DNA of 64,000 nt from JAGWAJ01 sp965215155 (GCA_965215155.1 CBDCCY010000004.1:1488001-1552000); one strand, 5' to 3'. Positions 50,780 through 59,521 are shown, counted from the first letter of the stretch. Numbers and translations are program-made. Notes: generated by a model from the sequence alone, not told the origin.

Positions 50780-51736
50780 TCAGGCAGCCTCGGCGGCGCG
50801 GCGGCCGGGGGTCCATTCCGGCACCCGCGTCGAGCGCCACGTCCGGCCAGCCGTGATCGCCGCCCTCGACCTCCGGCCCCCAGCGCACGCGGCGTCGAGG
50901 CCGCACGCCCGCTGGATCGCGGGGTTCAGCCCGCCGTACGCGTCCAGCGCGGTCCAGTCGCTCGTCGCGATCGCCTCCTTGATCGCGGCCAACTCCGCCG
51001 CCGCCGCGTCGTAGGACATCATCACGGACTCGGGCGGCGTCGCCGCCCACTTGTCGAGCACCCGCCCGGCCGCCGCCAGCCGCACCGGGTCACGGCCCAC
51101 GACGACCACCTTGACAGCGCGGCCGGCCGCGAGAAGCGCCGTCCACAGCGCCGAGTGCTGCGAGCCCCACGTGCGGACCGCGCTCACCGTCTCGTCCTCG
51201 TCCGTCTCCACGAACAGGAACGTCGCCCGCCCGCCGTCGAGAGCCACGGGCAGCTTGTGGGGGAAGTAGCGCTGCTGCGCCCCGACCGCGCCCTGGTAGA
51301 GCCGGTGCGGCAACACCTGCTTCGAGATCCCCGCCGCGGTCAGCGCATTCACCTTCTCGTCCTCGGTCGGGAGCCACGCGGCATGCCGGTGTTCGAGCAC
51401 GTAGTCGAGCGACAGCAGACGCCGCAAGACGACCTCCGGCGCGGCGGGGCGGCGGTGCCGGACGTGCTCCGCGCCGAGCGCCCGGTAGATGCGCCGGGCC
51501 GCGATCCGGCAGATGCGGAGCCGGGAGCCGTGCCACGGCTGTTCGACGGCGTGCTTGCGGCACCGGCGGACGAAGCGGTTGGCGAGCGCCGGATTCGTCC
51601 GGCCGATGAAGGCGAGGTACTGGGAGCGGAGGAACACGCCGCTGTGCAGGCAGACCAGCGCCAGCCACTCGGCTTCGCGGCGGGTCCAGCCGCTACGGAC
51701 GAGAGCGTCCTCCCGGCCCCGGAGATGAGCGATCAT
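50780..51736 (-). CDS. Island-borne protein of unknown function, next to integrase
   Basis: 318 residues from the ATG at 51736, which overlaps the integrase stop. The N-terminus looks like a winged helix (WTRREAEWLALVCLHSGVFL, RSQYLAFIGRTNPALANRFV). The centre has alternating strands (ATFLFVETDEDETVSAVRTW, RAVKVVVVGRDPVRLAAAGR) that could be an alpha/beta domain. Similar proteins often sit beside P4-like integrases and replication-relaxation-like proteins; I cannot assign it to a named family. Confidence 0.72.
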   Translation of the reverse strand: MIAHLRGREDALVRSGWTRREAEWLALVCLHSGVFLRSQYLAFIGRTNPALANRFVRRCRKHAVEQPWHGSRLRICRIAARRIYRALGAEHVRHRRPAAPEVVLRRLLSLDYVLEHRHAAWLPTEDEKVNALTAAGISKQVLPHRLYQGAVGAQQRYFPHKLPVALDGGRATFLFVETDEDETVSAVRTWGSQHSALWTALLAAGRAVKVVVVGRDPVRLAAAGRVLDKWAATPPESVMMSYDAAAAELAAIKEAIATSDWTALDAYGGLNPAIQRACGLDAACAGGRRSRAAITAGRTWRSTRVPEWTPGRRAAEAA

Positions 51737-52944
51737 CAGCCGGCGTTCCCTGCACTGCCGGCGACGTAGGCCGACCAGTCGTCCATCAGCCGGCGCCGCC
51801 GCTCGAACAGGTCCGACCGGGCGTAGGCGGCCTCGACCTTGTTCTGCATGACGTGGGCCAGCGCCGCCTCGACGACCTCGCGCGGGTGGTTCGTCTCCTC
51901 GGCGGCCCAATCGCGGAACGTGGACCGGAAGCCGTGAGGCACGGCGGGGACCTCCAGCGTCCTGAGCAGTCCCGACAGGGCCATGTCGTTGAACCGCTTG
52001 CCGCGCGGGCTCGGGAAGACGAGCGCGTTCCCGTTGCTGAGCGTCCGCGCCGCGTCGAGGACCTGTTCGGCGCGGCGAGTCAGGGGAACACGGTGCTCCC
52101 GCTTCGCCTTGGTCCGCGTGGCCGGGACGGTCCAGACGTGCTCCTCGGTGTCGATCTCCGTCCACTCGGCGCCGCGCACCTCGCCGGACCGAGCCGCTGT
52201 GAGCACGAGAAACTCGAACGCCAGCTTGACGACGGGAGCCGCGCCCGACGCCCGCACCGTCTCGACCGTCGCCGCCACGTCGCGATGCGGGAGCGCCGGC
52301 ATGTGCCGGACGAGAGCCTGCTGCGGTCCGAGGATCGGGCCGATCCGGCTGCACGGGTTGTCGTCGCGGTAGTTCAACGCGACGGCCCACTCCATGACGG
52401 TGCTGATGCGCTGGCGAACCCGCCGCGCCGTCGCCGGCCGCTCGTGCCAGACGGCCTGCAGCGCCTCGACCACGTCGGCGCTCGTCACCTCGGAGACGGG
52501 CAGCTTGCCGAGCCGGGGGAAGGCGAAGCGTTCCATGCTCGACAGCCAGTCCTTGCCGTGCTTGGGGTTGCGCCAGCCGGGCCGCATCTGCGCCAGGACC
52601 GCCTCGGCGGCGGCGGCGAAGGTAGGCATGCTCTTGAGGCGCCGCTTCTCGGCGAGCGGATCGCCTCCGGCGCGGGCGAGCCTGCGGTTGGCGAGCGCCT
52701 GGGCGCGGGCGTCCTTGAGCGGGACGAGCGGGAAGCCGCCGAGCCCGAGTTCGCGGCGGCGTCCGCGGATGACGAGCCGCTGTACCCAGCTGCGGGTGCC
52801 GGTCGGCTGCACGTCGAGGTACAAGCCGTCGCCGTCACAGTAGCGCCCGGCCTGTGCTACGTTGCGGACGAAGGCGGTCGTCAGGGCGTGGTGCGGCTGC
52901 CGGCCGTTGGGCTTGGTGGTCCGGGGTCGTGTCGGGAGTTCCAT
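51736..52944 (-). CDS. Tyrosine recombinase (integrase) of the inner island
   Basis: 402 residues, the same length as the outer integrase and visibly homologous throughout (shared blocks include QPTGTRSWVQRLVIRGRRRE, VKLAFEFLVLTA and NKVEAAYARSDLFERRR). Catalytic residues: Arg in ARSGEVRGAEW, Lys in TKAKREHRVPL, His/Arg in VPHGFRSTFRDW, His in AALAHVMQNK, Tyr in AAYARSDLF. It lies 160 bp from the right-hand core and reads inward. Confidence 0.95.
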   Translation of the reverse strand: MELPTRPRTTKPNGRQPHHALTTAFVRNVAQAGRYCDGDGLYLDVQPTGTRSWVQRLVIRGRRRELGLGGFPLVPLKDARAQALANRRLARAGGDPLAEKRRLKSMPTFAAAAEAVLAQMRPGWRNPKHGKDWLSSMERFAFPRLGKLPVSEVTSADVVEALQAVWHERPATARRVRQRISTVMEWAVALNYRDDNPCSRIGPILGPQQALVRHMPALPHRDVAATVETVRASGAAPVVKLAFEFLVLTAARSGEVRGAEWTEIDTEEHVWTVPATRTKAKREHRVPLTRRAEQVLDAARTLSNGNALVFPSPRGKRFNDMALSGLLRTLEVPAVPHGFRSTFRDWAAEETNHPREVVEAALAHVMQNKVEAAYARSDLFERRRRLMDDWSAYVAGSAGNAG

Positions 52945-53099
52945 CTCTGCCAGTATTCCCCTCAGTGAATGGCGGATACCTGTGGATCGTACCGGACTGT
53001 AACGGCCCTCGTCAAGCCCGTGAATGAGTGGTAATCGATGATTATTCAGTAACTTATGTACAATTCCGAACGGTGCTGGACTACATCAGATTTCATAGT

Positions 53100-54758
53100 A
53101 TGGTGGACAGGGCTACAGCCACACAACTGGCGCTCGCCGTCCAGTCGGTCGTCGAGGTGGACCAGTTCTACGGCATCGAGATCGGCGAGTTCCCGGCCCG
53201 CATCGCCGCGACCGCGTTGTGGATGATGGACCACATCATGAACAACCGGCTGAGCCTGGAGTTCGGCCAGACCTACGCCCGGATCCCGATCGAGAAGTCG
53301 CCGCACATCCGCAACGCCGACGCGCTGGAGATCGACTGGGCCGACGTGCTGCCCCCGGAGGAGTGCTCGTACGTCTTTGGTAATCCGCCGTTCGGCGGGG
53401 CCAAGTTCCAGTCGCCCGAGCAGCGGGCGCAGGTGCGGCGCGTCGCCGCCCTCGGCGGCAGCGGCGGGACGCTCGACTACGTGGCCGCGTGGTTCATCCG
53501 TGCCGGGGACTACGTGCGGCGGACCCAGCCGGACGGCGGCGCACCGCCGCGGATCGGTTTCGTGGCGACCAACTCGATCACGCAGGGCACGCAGGTGGCG
53601 CAACTCTGGCCGCTGCTGCTGGACCATCGCCGGCTGGAGATCGCCTTCGCGCATCGGACCTTCGCGTGGGGATCGGACGCACGCGGCAAGGCGCACGTCC
53701 ACGTGGTCATCATCGGGCTGGACGCGGCCGGCCACACCCCGGCCGACAGACGACTGTTCGCCTACGAAGACATCAACGGGGAGCCGCTCGAAGGCATCCA
53801 CGCCGTGATCACGCCGTACCTGTTCGACGGCGGCTCGCTCGCCAATCCGCACCTCGTCGTCCGCGAGGAAGGCAGTCCAGTGAACGGATTGCGCCAACTG
53901 ATCACCGGCTCCAAGCCCCTCGACGACGGGCACTACATCTTCAAGGCCGAGGAGATGTCCGTCTTTCTGGAGGCCGAGCCGGAGGCGGCGACGCTTCTGC
54001 GGCCCTTCGTCGGCGCTCGCGAGTACCTCCAGGGCGGGGAGCGGTGGATTCTCGCGCTGCACGACGCCTCTCCGGCCGTGCTGGCGCGGCTGCCGCATGT
54101 CCGAGAACGCATCGCCGCCGTTCGCGCCTACCGAGCGGACAGCAAGAGTAGGCCGACACAGCAACTCGCCGAGACGCCCACCGTCTACCACGTGAATGTC
54201 CTGCCGACGGCGCCGTTTCTGGTGATCCCGCAGGTGAGTTCGGAGCGGCGCGAATACGTCCCCATCGGTTGGCTGGAGCCGCCGACCATCCCGAGCGACA
54301 AGCTTCGACTGCTGCCTGACGCGACCCTTGCCGACTTCGCGTTGCTCACCTCCGCGATGCACATGGCCTGGATGCGGGCCGTGACGGGGCGGATGAAGAG
54401 CGACTACATGTATTCCGTCGGCGTCGTCTACAACACGTTCCCGTCGCCGGCCGGCTTTGAGAACTCGGACATGTCGGCGCTGGAACCGCTCGCGCAGGCC
54501 GTGCTCGATGCACGCGCCGCGCACCCGGACGCGACGCTGGCGGAACTCTACGACCCCGACCTGATGCCGCCCAACCTCAGAACGGCGCATCAGGCGCTGG
54601 ATCGGGCCGTTGACCGCTTCTACCGCCGGAAGCGCTTCACCTCGGAGCGCGAACGCGTGGAGTACCTGTTCGCGTCGTACGAGCGTATGCGAATCCCGCT
54701 TGCTGCGGCGGCTGCGAAGCCTGGCACGCGGCGTCGCGTGAGGAGACGGGGCTCCTAG
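53100..54758 (+). pseudogene. MmeI-like restriction-methyltransferase, C-terminal part
   Basis: Native codons resume at AGG-GCT (53109). The chain continues VVEVDQFYGIEIGEFPARIA, methyltransferase motif IV in YVFGNPPFGGAKFQ, then ITQGTQVAQLWPLLLDHRRL, the target-recognition domain and the MmeI-type C-terminal helix (HQALDRAVDRFYRRKRF). A fortuitous ATG at 53100 lies in the island border, so a protein of about 550 residues could still be made. It lacks the SAM-binding motif I and the nuclease. Confidence 0.88.
53108..53114 (+). other. Attachment core, right end of inner island
   Basis: Second copy of CAGGGCT; its AGG-GCT codons are in the same frame as those of the left copy. Confidence 0.8.
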
Positions 54759-54872
54759 AGGTCGGTTTCTGATGTGTCCCGGCCTGACCATGCGGGGTTC
54801 TTTGCGTTGCCGAGCCGAACGAGGTACGGTGTTGCTGTAACGATCCCTCGCCCCACGTGGCCGGCGGTCACA

Positions 54873-55925
54873 ATGTCCAACATCTTCCATGACCCCGCGT
54901 TCCTCAACAGCGTGCTCGCCATGCGCGAGCAGATGGAGGCACTCCGTCCGCAGTACGAATCCGCAGCGAGGGCGGTTGAGCACGTGAGGGCTCTGAACGA
55001 CAGCGTGGAGCAAAGCCTCGCCGCGGCGCGTGATCTCGACCTTGGGGTCAGAGGTGACCTTGCCTCGATCTACGGCACGGACCTTGCCGAGGCCGCAAAG
55101 GCAAGCATCGGGGACATTGCCGCAAACATGGAGGCTCTCAGGGCGAACATCGACATCAGCTACGGCATCCGCCTTGAGGCGGTGTGGCAGAGCCTCGCGG
55201 CGAACTACAACATCGACCTTGAGGCCGTGAAGGCGAGCCTCGCAGCAGCGTACGGCATCCACCTTGAGGCGATGAGGGCGCGCTTCGCTGAGGGCCTCGG
55301 CGTCGATCTCGAGGCCGCCAAGGCGAGCTTGGCCGCGGCACAGAGCGTCGATCTAGAGGCGATGAGAGCGAACCTCGCCGGGGCCTACGGCGTCGACCTG
55401 GGGGCCGTCAAGGAGATGCTCACAGCGGCCCACAGCATCGACTTCGATGGCTTGACGTGGCCCGAAGAGCCACCGGATGACCCGGCTGACGATGCGGACC
55501 GGTTCGATCGTCGAGCCACCGATGGCGCGAATGCGCCGGCCGACGCGCGGGATCACGTTGACGATGGCACGCCGGCCAAGGCCGGGCGCACTAGACGCGC
55601 GTGGGATGTGTTCCAGGTGCTGTTGACGGTTGATAACGTCCTCGGGAATCCGGGGACGACGACCCTCCGTGAAGCCGTTGGTGGTGCGGCGAACGAGGTG
55701 TTGCTGTTCCTGTGGCTCGTGACCGTCGCTCAAGCTCCGAGCCCGCCGCCCGCTCCGGCCATACCCGTACCGGAGGCGCACACGACGCCCACGCAGGTCA
55801 CTGAAGGCTCATTGGCGAACTCCGACGGATTGCCAGAGCGTCAACCGGTGACCGCGGAGAACGGGCTCGGCACGACCGACCGAGACGCGGACTCGGACCG
55901 CAAGGAGTGCGACGGTAGCCAGTGA
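54873..55925 (+). CDS. Protein with tandem 15-residue repeats and C-terminal membrane segment
   Basis: 350 residues from ATG at 54873; a longer frame reaches 54774. Residues 99-188 hold six tandem 15-residue repeats of the form [IV]-x-L-E-A-x-K-A-x-L-A-x-A-x-G, for example IDLEAVKASLAAAYG. Weaker related units lie before them. The pattern predicts a regular amphipathic helical array. A charged, Asp/Ala-rich linker follows, then one hydrophobic helix (ANEVLLFLWLVTVAQA) and a Pro/Asp-rich tail. It is the last gene before the outer island right end and 114 bp after the MmeI-like gene. I do not recognise the family. Confidence 0.8.
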   Translation: MSNIFHDPAFLNSVLAMREQMEALRPQYESAARAVEHVRALNDSVEQSLAAARDLDLGVRGDLASIYGTDLAEAAKASIGDIAANMEALRANIDISYGIRLEAVWQSLAANYNIDLEAVKASLAAAYGIHLEAMRARFAEGLGVDLEAAKASLAAAQSVDLEAMRANLAGAYGVDLGAVKEMLTAAHSIDFDGLTWPEEPPDDPADDADRFDRRATDGANAPADARDHVDDGTPAKAGRTRRAWDVFQVLLTVDNVLGNPGTTTLREAVGGAANEVLLFLWLVTVAQAPSPPPAPAIPVPEAHTTPTQVTEGSLANSDGLPERQPVTAENGLGTTDRDADSDRKECDGSQ

Positions 55926-55996
55926 CTCTCTCCAGCCACCGGCTGCTCCCGGGCCAACAGTCGGACTTGTGGGACGACGGCTTGAGCTCTCCGATG

Positions 55997-56036
55997 GTTC
56001 GTAGGGTTCGTAGGTTCGTAGTTCGTAGGTTCGTAG
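55997..56036. repeat. Five closely spaced GTTCGTAG repeats
   Basis: Five direct copies of GTTCGTAG separated by zero to one base near the outer island right end. Related TTCGTAG/TCGTAGAC words occur at the distal end of the inner island in the opposite relative orientation. Confidence 0.8.
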
Positions 56037-56152
56037 ACGGCTGGAATGGTCTCGTGGATTCCCGCCCAGAAAGTGGGAAGAGACGAGGGAACGACAGCCA
56101 GCCCACCGGTAGTAAGCAGCTTATTATCAATGGCTTACAGGATATAGGAGAC

Positions 56153-56164
56153 TCGCCCTGCCTT
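56153..56164 (+). other. Attachment site, right end of outer island
   Basis: TCGCCCTGCCTT followed by GA, so that the pre-integration dehydrogenase gene ended CCT-TGA. Copy of 37165-37176. Confidence 0.82.
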
Positions 56165-56204
56165 GACTCTGATTCGGTTGAACCAGGACGCCGGTCGTCA
56201 AGGA

Positions 56205-56252
56205 GAGCTCGGACCCTCGCGTCGTTCGATGTAGAGTCGGCTTGAAGCTGGC
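56205..56252. repeat. Intergenic repeat copy 2 (other copy at 35283-35335)
   Basis: Same orientation and over 80% similar by eye to 35283-35335. Without the island, the two copies would flank the PQQ dehydrogenase gene as direct repeats less than 2 kb apart. Confidence 0.75.
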
Positions 56253-56256
56253 CGTC

Positions 56257-57144
56257 TCAGCCCTCTCGGGCCACGGCGCGCGCGGCATCGACGAACGCCT
56301 CCGCGGCCTGCGACATCTCCCCCGACCGCCGGTACACCAGCCGCACCTGCCGCGGCAGCCGGAGCTGCGACACGCGGACGGCGGCGAGTTGACCGCGGGC
56401 GATCTCGGCCAGGGCGCAACGCTTCGGGAGCAGGGCCACGCCGAGCCCCATCTCGACGGCCCGCTTGATGCCGTCGAGGCTGGGAAGCGCAATCTGGATG
56501 TTGATGGCGGTGTGCCGCTGCTCGTAGAGGCGCAGCACGCGCTCGCGCGCCGGCGACGCCTCGTTGTGGGCGATCACGGTCTGGCGGCCGACCTCCTCCA
56601 TCGTCACGCTGCTGCGCCGGGCGAGCGGATGCCCCGGGTGGATCAGCATCGCCAGCTCGTCGTCCCCCAGCGGCAGCGAGCGGAGCCCCCGCTCGCGCGC
56701 GGGGAAGGTCAGCACCCCGAAGTCCAGCCCGCGGCCGAGCACCTCGCTCGGGATCTGGCGGGCGGACGAGCGCCGCACCTCCACCCGCGCCTCCGGGTGC
56801 TCCGTGCGGAAGCGCTCGACGATCGGCAGCAGGACGTGCACGGCGCCTTCGTTCGCACCGATCAGCACGCGCCCGCGGCGCAGCTCCTGCAGCTCGCGCA
56901 CGGCGCCTTCGGCCTCGGCCTTGAGCTGCACCAGTCGCTGCGCGTAGCCGAGCAGGAGCTCCCCTGCCTCGGTCAGGCGCCCGCCCTTGGACGAGCGGTC
57001 GAAGAGCCGCTCGCCGATTCCCTCCTCGAGGCGCCGCACAGCCTGGCTGACAGCGGGCTGCGTGCGATGCAGCCGTTCGGCCGCGCGCGAGAAGCTCCGC
57101 TCGGCGGCGACGGTGAGAAAGACCTGCAACTCGGCGACGTCCAC
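56257..57144 (-). CDS. LysR-family transcriptional regulator
   Basis: 295 residues from GTG at 57144, which has GGGGAGG six bases upstream; a GTG two codons earlier is also possible. The winged helix-turn-helix is typical (LQVFLTVAAERSFSRAAERL, RTQPAVSQAVRRLEEGIGER). The effector domain follows (RGRVLIGANEGAVHVLLPIV, GLDFGVLTFPARERGLRSLP). Target genes are unknown. The neighbouring minus-strand lipoprotein gene lies upstream in the same direction. It was originally adjacent to the PQQ dehydrogenase gene, before the island inserted. Confidence 0.93.
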   Translation of the reverse strand: MDVAELQVFLTVAAERSFSRAAERLHRTQPAVSQAVRRLEEGIGERLFDRSSKGGRLTEAGELLLGYAQRLVQLKAEAEGAVRELQELRRGRVLIGANEGAVHVLLPIVERFRTEHPEARVEVRRSSARQIPSEVLGRGLDFGVLTFPARERGLRSLPLGDDELAMLIHPGHPLARRSSVTMEEVGRQTVIAHNEASPARERVLRLYEQRHTAINIQIALPSLDGIKRAVEMGLGVALLPKRCALAEIARGQLAAVRVSQLRLPRQVRLVYRRSGEMSQAAEAFVDAARAVAREG

Positions 57145-57386
57145 CCGCACCCCTCCCCGAGCCGCATCCGTCCAGAACCGGGTCGACCGCGGCACGGTCG
57201 CGCCACGCGCGGCCGAATGCCCGCGCCCTCGGCCATAACCGCGGCTTATGGGTTCGCTGCGTCCGCCAGCATACCGCACGCGTGGCGACGTCTCGCGCAG
57301 GGAACGCCGGGCGCTGCCCCGGACGCACCCGTGCCCCACCTGTGCGACGGGACGGGCGGGCGAACGGGGCCGGCGGATCGGCGCGC

Positions 57387-57917
57387 TCAGTCGACGACGT
57401 AGCTGAACAGCTTGAACTCGCCGTCGCGCTCGAGGATCGACCCGAAGAGCGGCAGGGTCAGCTCGTTGCCCTCTTCGTCCAGCAGGTCGAGGATCGCCGC
57501 CCGGTGCACGCGGTAGGTCTCGTACGGCGTGGTCTCGCCCCGGAAGGCGACCGCGCGCAGCGTGTAGCGCCGTCCGCCGTGGCGCGCCACGAGGCGCCGC
57601 AGCGCGTTCGTGCTCTTCTGGTTGAGATCGCCCCACACGTAGTCGAACGGGAGCCCTCGCTCCGGCCGGCTCGACGGCAACTCCGGCCAGACGACGGTCC
57701 GGAACTCCAGCTCGGACAGGGCCAGACTCGCGAGGTAGTCGGCGTCCCCGTCGGCCAGCGCGGCCAGCACGGCCCGGCCGAGCGCGTCGGGCGAGGCGAA
57801 GGTGTGGTGCAGCGGGGACGGAGCGGACGTGCGGCCGCCGGGGGCGCAACCCCCGGCGACGAGGCAGACGAGGAGGGCAGCCGCGACCGCCGCGGACGCG
57901 GCGGGCCGGGAACGAAT
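57387..57917 (-). CDS. Putative lipoprotein, start uncertain
   Basis: About 176 residues. A lipobox (LLVCLVAGGC) indicates lipidation at the Cys and anchoring to a membrane. The frame is open far upstream but lacks ATG, GTG or TTG near the signal; an ATT at 57917 fits the expected signal length, so the start is a guess. The mature part (LGRAVLAALADGDADYLASL, YETYRVHRAAILDLLDEEGN, GSILERDGEFKLFSYVVD) is not recognised. Confidence 0.62.
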   Translation of the reverse strand: MRSRPAASAAVAAALLVCLVAGGCAPGGRTSAPSPLHHTFASPDALGRAVLAALADGDADYLASLALSELEFRTVVWPELPSSRPERGLPFDYVWGDLNQKSTNALRRLVARHGGRRYTLRAVAFRGETTPYETYRVHRAAILDLLDEEGNELTLPLFGSILERDGEFKLFSYVVD

Positions 57918-58120
57918 GGCGGCCCCGCCCGGGAGGGCGAGACCTCCGTTCCCGTCCGGGCGCGCCGGGAATCTGCGCCGCAGGGCGGGCGGCGCCGGAG
58001 TCTCGCGCCGGCGCAGACTCTCGACGCGCCCGCCACGGCGCGCTGGCGCGACCTTGCGGTCACGTTGGGAGTCTCCGCGGGCACGCAGTCCCGCGTGGCA
58101 CGTTCCCGCGGCGCAGACTC

Positions 58121-59521
58121 CTAGTTGAGCGCGAAGTCGGTCCATCCCATGAACCAGTCGTCCTGTCCCGATCCGGCGGGGCCGACGGCTCCGATGAAGT
58201 TCGCGACGTCGAAGAACCCGTCGTTCGGCGGCACCGACGGCCGGACCATGCCGGTGACGGCCGGCGACGTGCCGCGGGGCGCGAAATTCCGGGTCGGATC
58301 GATCAGGTCGAAGGGGCAGAACGCGCAGAGGTAGGACGGGGCGCCGAGGACCGGGTCCATGAAGTGCACGTTCGGCGCGCCGGTCACGAAGTCCACCGTC
58401 CCGAGGGTCGCCTCCGCGTCGTCGTCGTCCGGCTTGAACTCGCCCTGGCACCCCTCCACGATGCAGTTGCCATAGACGAGCCCGCTCTCGAGCGTCAGGT
58501 TGCCCTGGTTCACCTGGGCGAACGTGGCCGGGTGGTCGATGTCGATCGCGGCCTCCTTGAACCCCGTGATGATGAAGTTGCGGATCGTCGCCGCGGTCCC
58601 CTCGCGGAGCAGCATGCCGATGTCGCTCTCGTCGCCCGGGAAGTCGTACGGGTCGCCGATCAGCGTCACATTGTAGAGAGTCGGGTTGGAGCGGGGCGTC
58701 AGGTCGTTGTTGTCGCCGTTGTTGTCGGACTCGAAGCCGTTGTCGGCGTCGTCGCCCATCTGCATGGCGATCATGAACTGGCCCTTGCCCTGCCAGCCGT
58801 CCGTCCAGTCGAAGCTGTCGTCGGCGATGGCGAAGCAGATGACGTGCTTCACCTCCACGGTGCCGCCGAAGAACTCCAGGCCGTCGTCCTTGTTGAACTT
58901 GACCATGATATGGTCGACCTCGGTCATGCGGCCGACGCCCTGGAACGCGATGCCGTTCAGCTCGTTGTCGGGGCTGAACTCGGTGCCGGCGAACTCGACG
59001 CGGACATAGTACAGATGCCCGCTGTCGTCGTTGGGATCGTCGCCGCCGTAGATGCCGGTGTCGCCTTCGCCCTCGCCCTGGCCGCCGGGGACGTTGAGGG
59101 GCGCTCGGCCGTTGATGATCAGGCCGCCCCAGTCCGCGCGCGCGCGCTCGCCCACCTCGACGTCGCTGGTCATGACGATCGGCGCCTCCGCCGTCCCGTT
59201 CGCCAGGATCTGCGCGCCCTGCGAGATGATCAACGTGCCGTTGGTCTCGGAGCGGCCGAAGATCTGCGTGCCGGCCTCTATCGTCAGGCGGGCCGGCTCG
59301 TCGACGAAGACGGCGCCGTCGAGCAGCCAGAGCGAGTCCGCGGTGAAGGTGGTGTCGCTCGTAATCCGGCCGCTGACGATGCAGCGCTGCATGTCGTCGC
59401 CCGGCTCGCAGGTGATGTTCGCCTGCGAAGAGACGGACGTTCCGCTCCACACCGCGGCTACGGCCAGGGCCCCCGCCGCAAGGGCACGGCGGGCCAGCCG
59501 CCGCATCGCAATCCCAGTCAT
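58121..59521 (-). CDS. Secreted beta-helix-type protein, partner of TonB receptor
   Basis: 466 residues from ATG at 59521 with GGAGGAG nine bases upstream; signal peptide ends near VSSQA. Repeated short strands with Gly/Asn turns suggest a right-handed beta-helix: LTIEAGTQIFGRSETNGTLI, NGTAEAPIVMTSDVEV, ADWGGLIINGRAPLN, VEFAGTEFSPDNELNGIAFQ. Acidic DGD-like stretches (DDADNGFESDNNGDNND) could bind calcium. Proteins of this kind are often encoded next to a TonB-dependent receptor as a surface partner; here it follows the receptor gene on the same strand. Confidence 0.82.
   Translation of the reverse strand: MTGIAMRRLARRALAAGALAVAAVWSGTSVSSQANITCEPGDDMQRCIVSGRITSDTTFTADSLWLLDGAVFVDEPARLTIEAGTQIFGRSETNGTLIISQGAQILANGTAEAPIVMTSDVEVGERARADWGGLIINGRAPLNVPGGQGEGEGDTGIYGGDDPNDDSGHLYYVRVEFAGTEFSPDNELNGIAFQGVGRMTEVDHIMVKFNKDDGLEFFGGTVEVKHVICFAIADDSFDWTDGWQGKGQFMIAMQMGDDADNGFESDNNGDNNDLTPRSNPTLYNVTLIGDPYDFPGDESDIGMLLREGTAATIRNFIITGFKEAAIDIDHPATFAQVNQGNLTLESGLVYGNCIVEGCQGEFKPDDDDAEATLGTVDFVTGAPNVHFMDPVLGAPSYLCAFCPFDLIDPTRNFAPRGTSPAVTGMVRPSVPPNDGFFDVANFIGAVGPAGSGQDDWFMGWTDFALN

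Larger units (their letters stand above)
43229..53114. mobile_element. Nested inner island (9.9 kb) inside the MmeI-like gene
   Basis: Bounded by a 7-bp direct repeat CAGGGCT at 43229-43235 and 53108-53114. Deleting one repeat plus the intervening DNA fuses the two MmeI halves in frame (393 + 547 codons = 940 residues). The integrase gene lies at the right end and reads inward. The cargo is a type I restriction-modification system, a small protease gene pair and two unknowns. Confidence 0.9.
37165..56164. mobile_element. Outer genomic island (about 19 kb), integrated in PQQ dehydrogenase 3' end
   Basis: Bounded by a 12-bp direct repeat, TCGCCCTGCCTT, at 37165-37176 and 56153-56164. Joining the left flank to the right flank restores the dehydrogenase end as FALP followed by TGA. 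Inside are a tyrosine recombinase next to the left end, ColE1-type mobilisation genes, an AlpA-like regulator, an MmeI-like restriction gene and a repeat protein. A second island is nested at 43229-53114. Confidence 0.88.
55926..56256. other. Outer island right border and flank
   Basis: 331 bp with no gene. It contains five GTTCGTAG words at 55997-56036, the distal-end motif at 56121-56143, the attachment site at 56153-56164 and repeat copy 2 at 56205-56252. Confidence 0.7.

Noticed and set aside
50780..52390. A 536-codon version of the unknown protein next to the inner integrase
   Set aside because: The first 218 codons lie within the integrase gene in another frame. The sensible start is the ATG at 51736 overlapping the integrase stop.
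57387..59450. A 687-codon minus-strand frame joining the lipoprotein to the region opposite the beta-helix protein
   Set aside because: The upstream two thirds is another frame of the beta-helix gene. Only the part after the lipobox signal looks like a protein.
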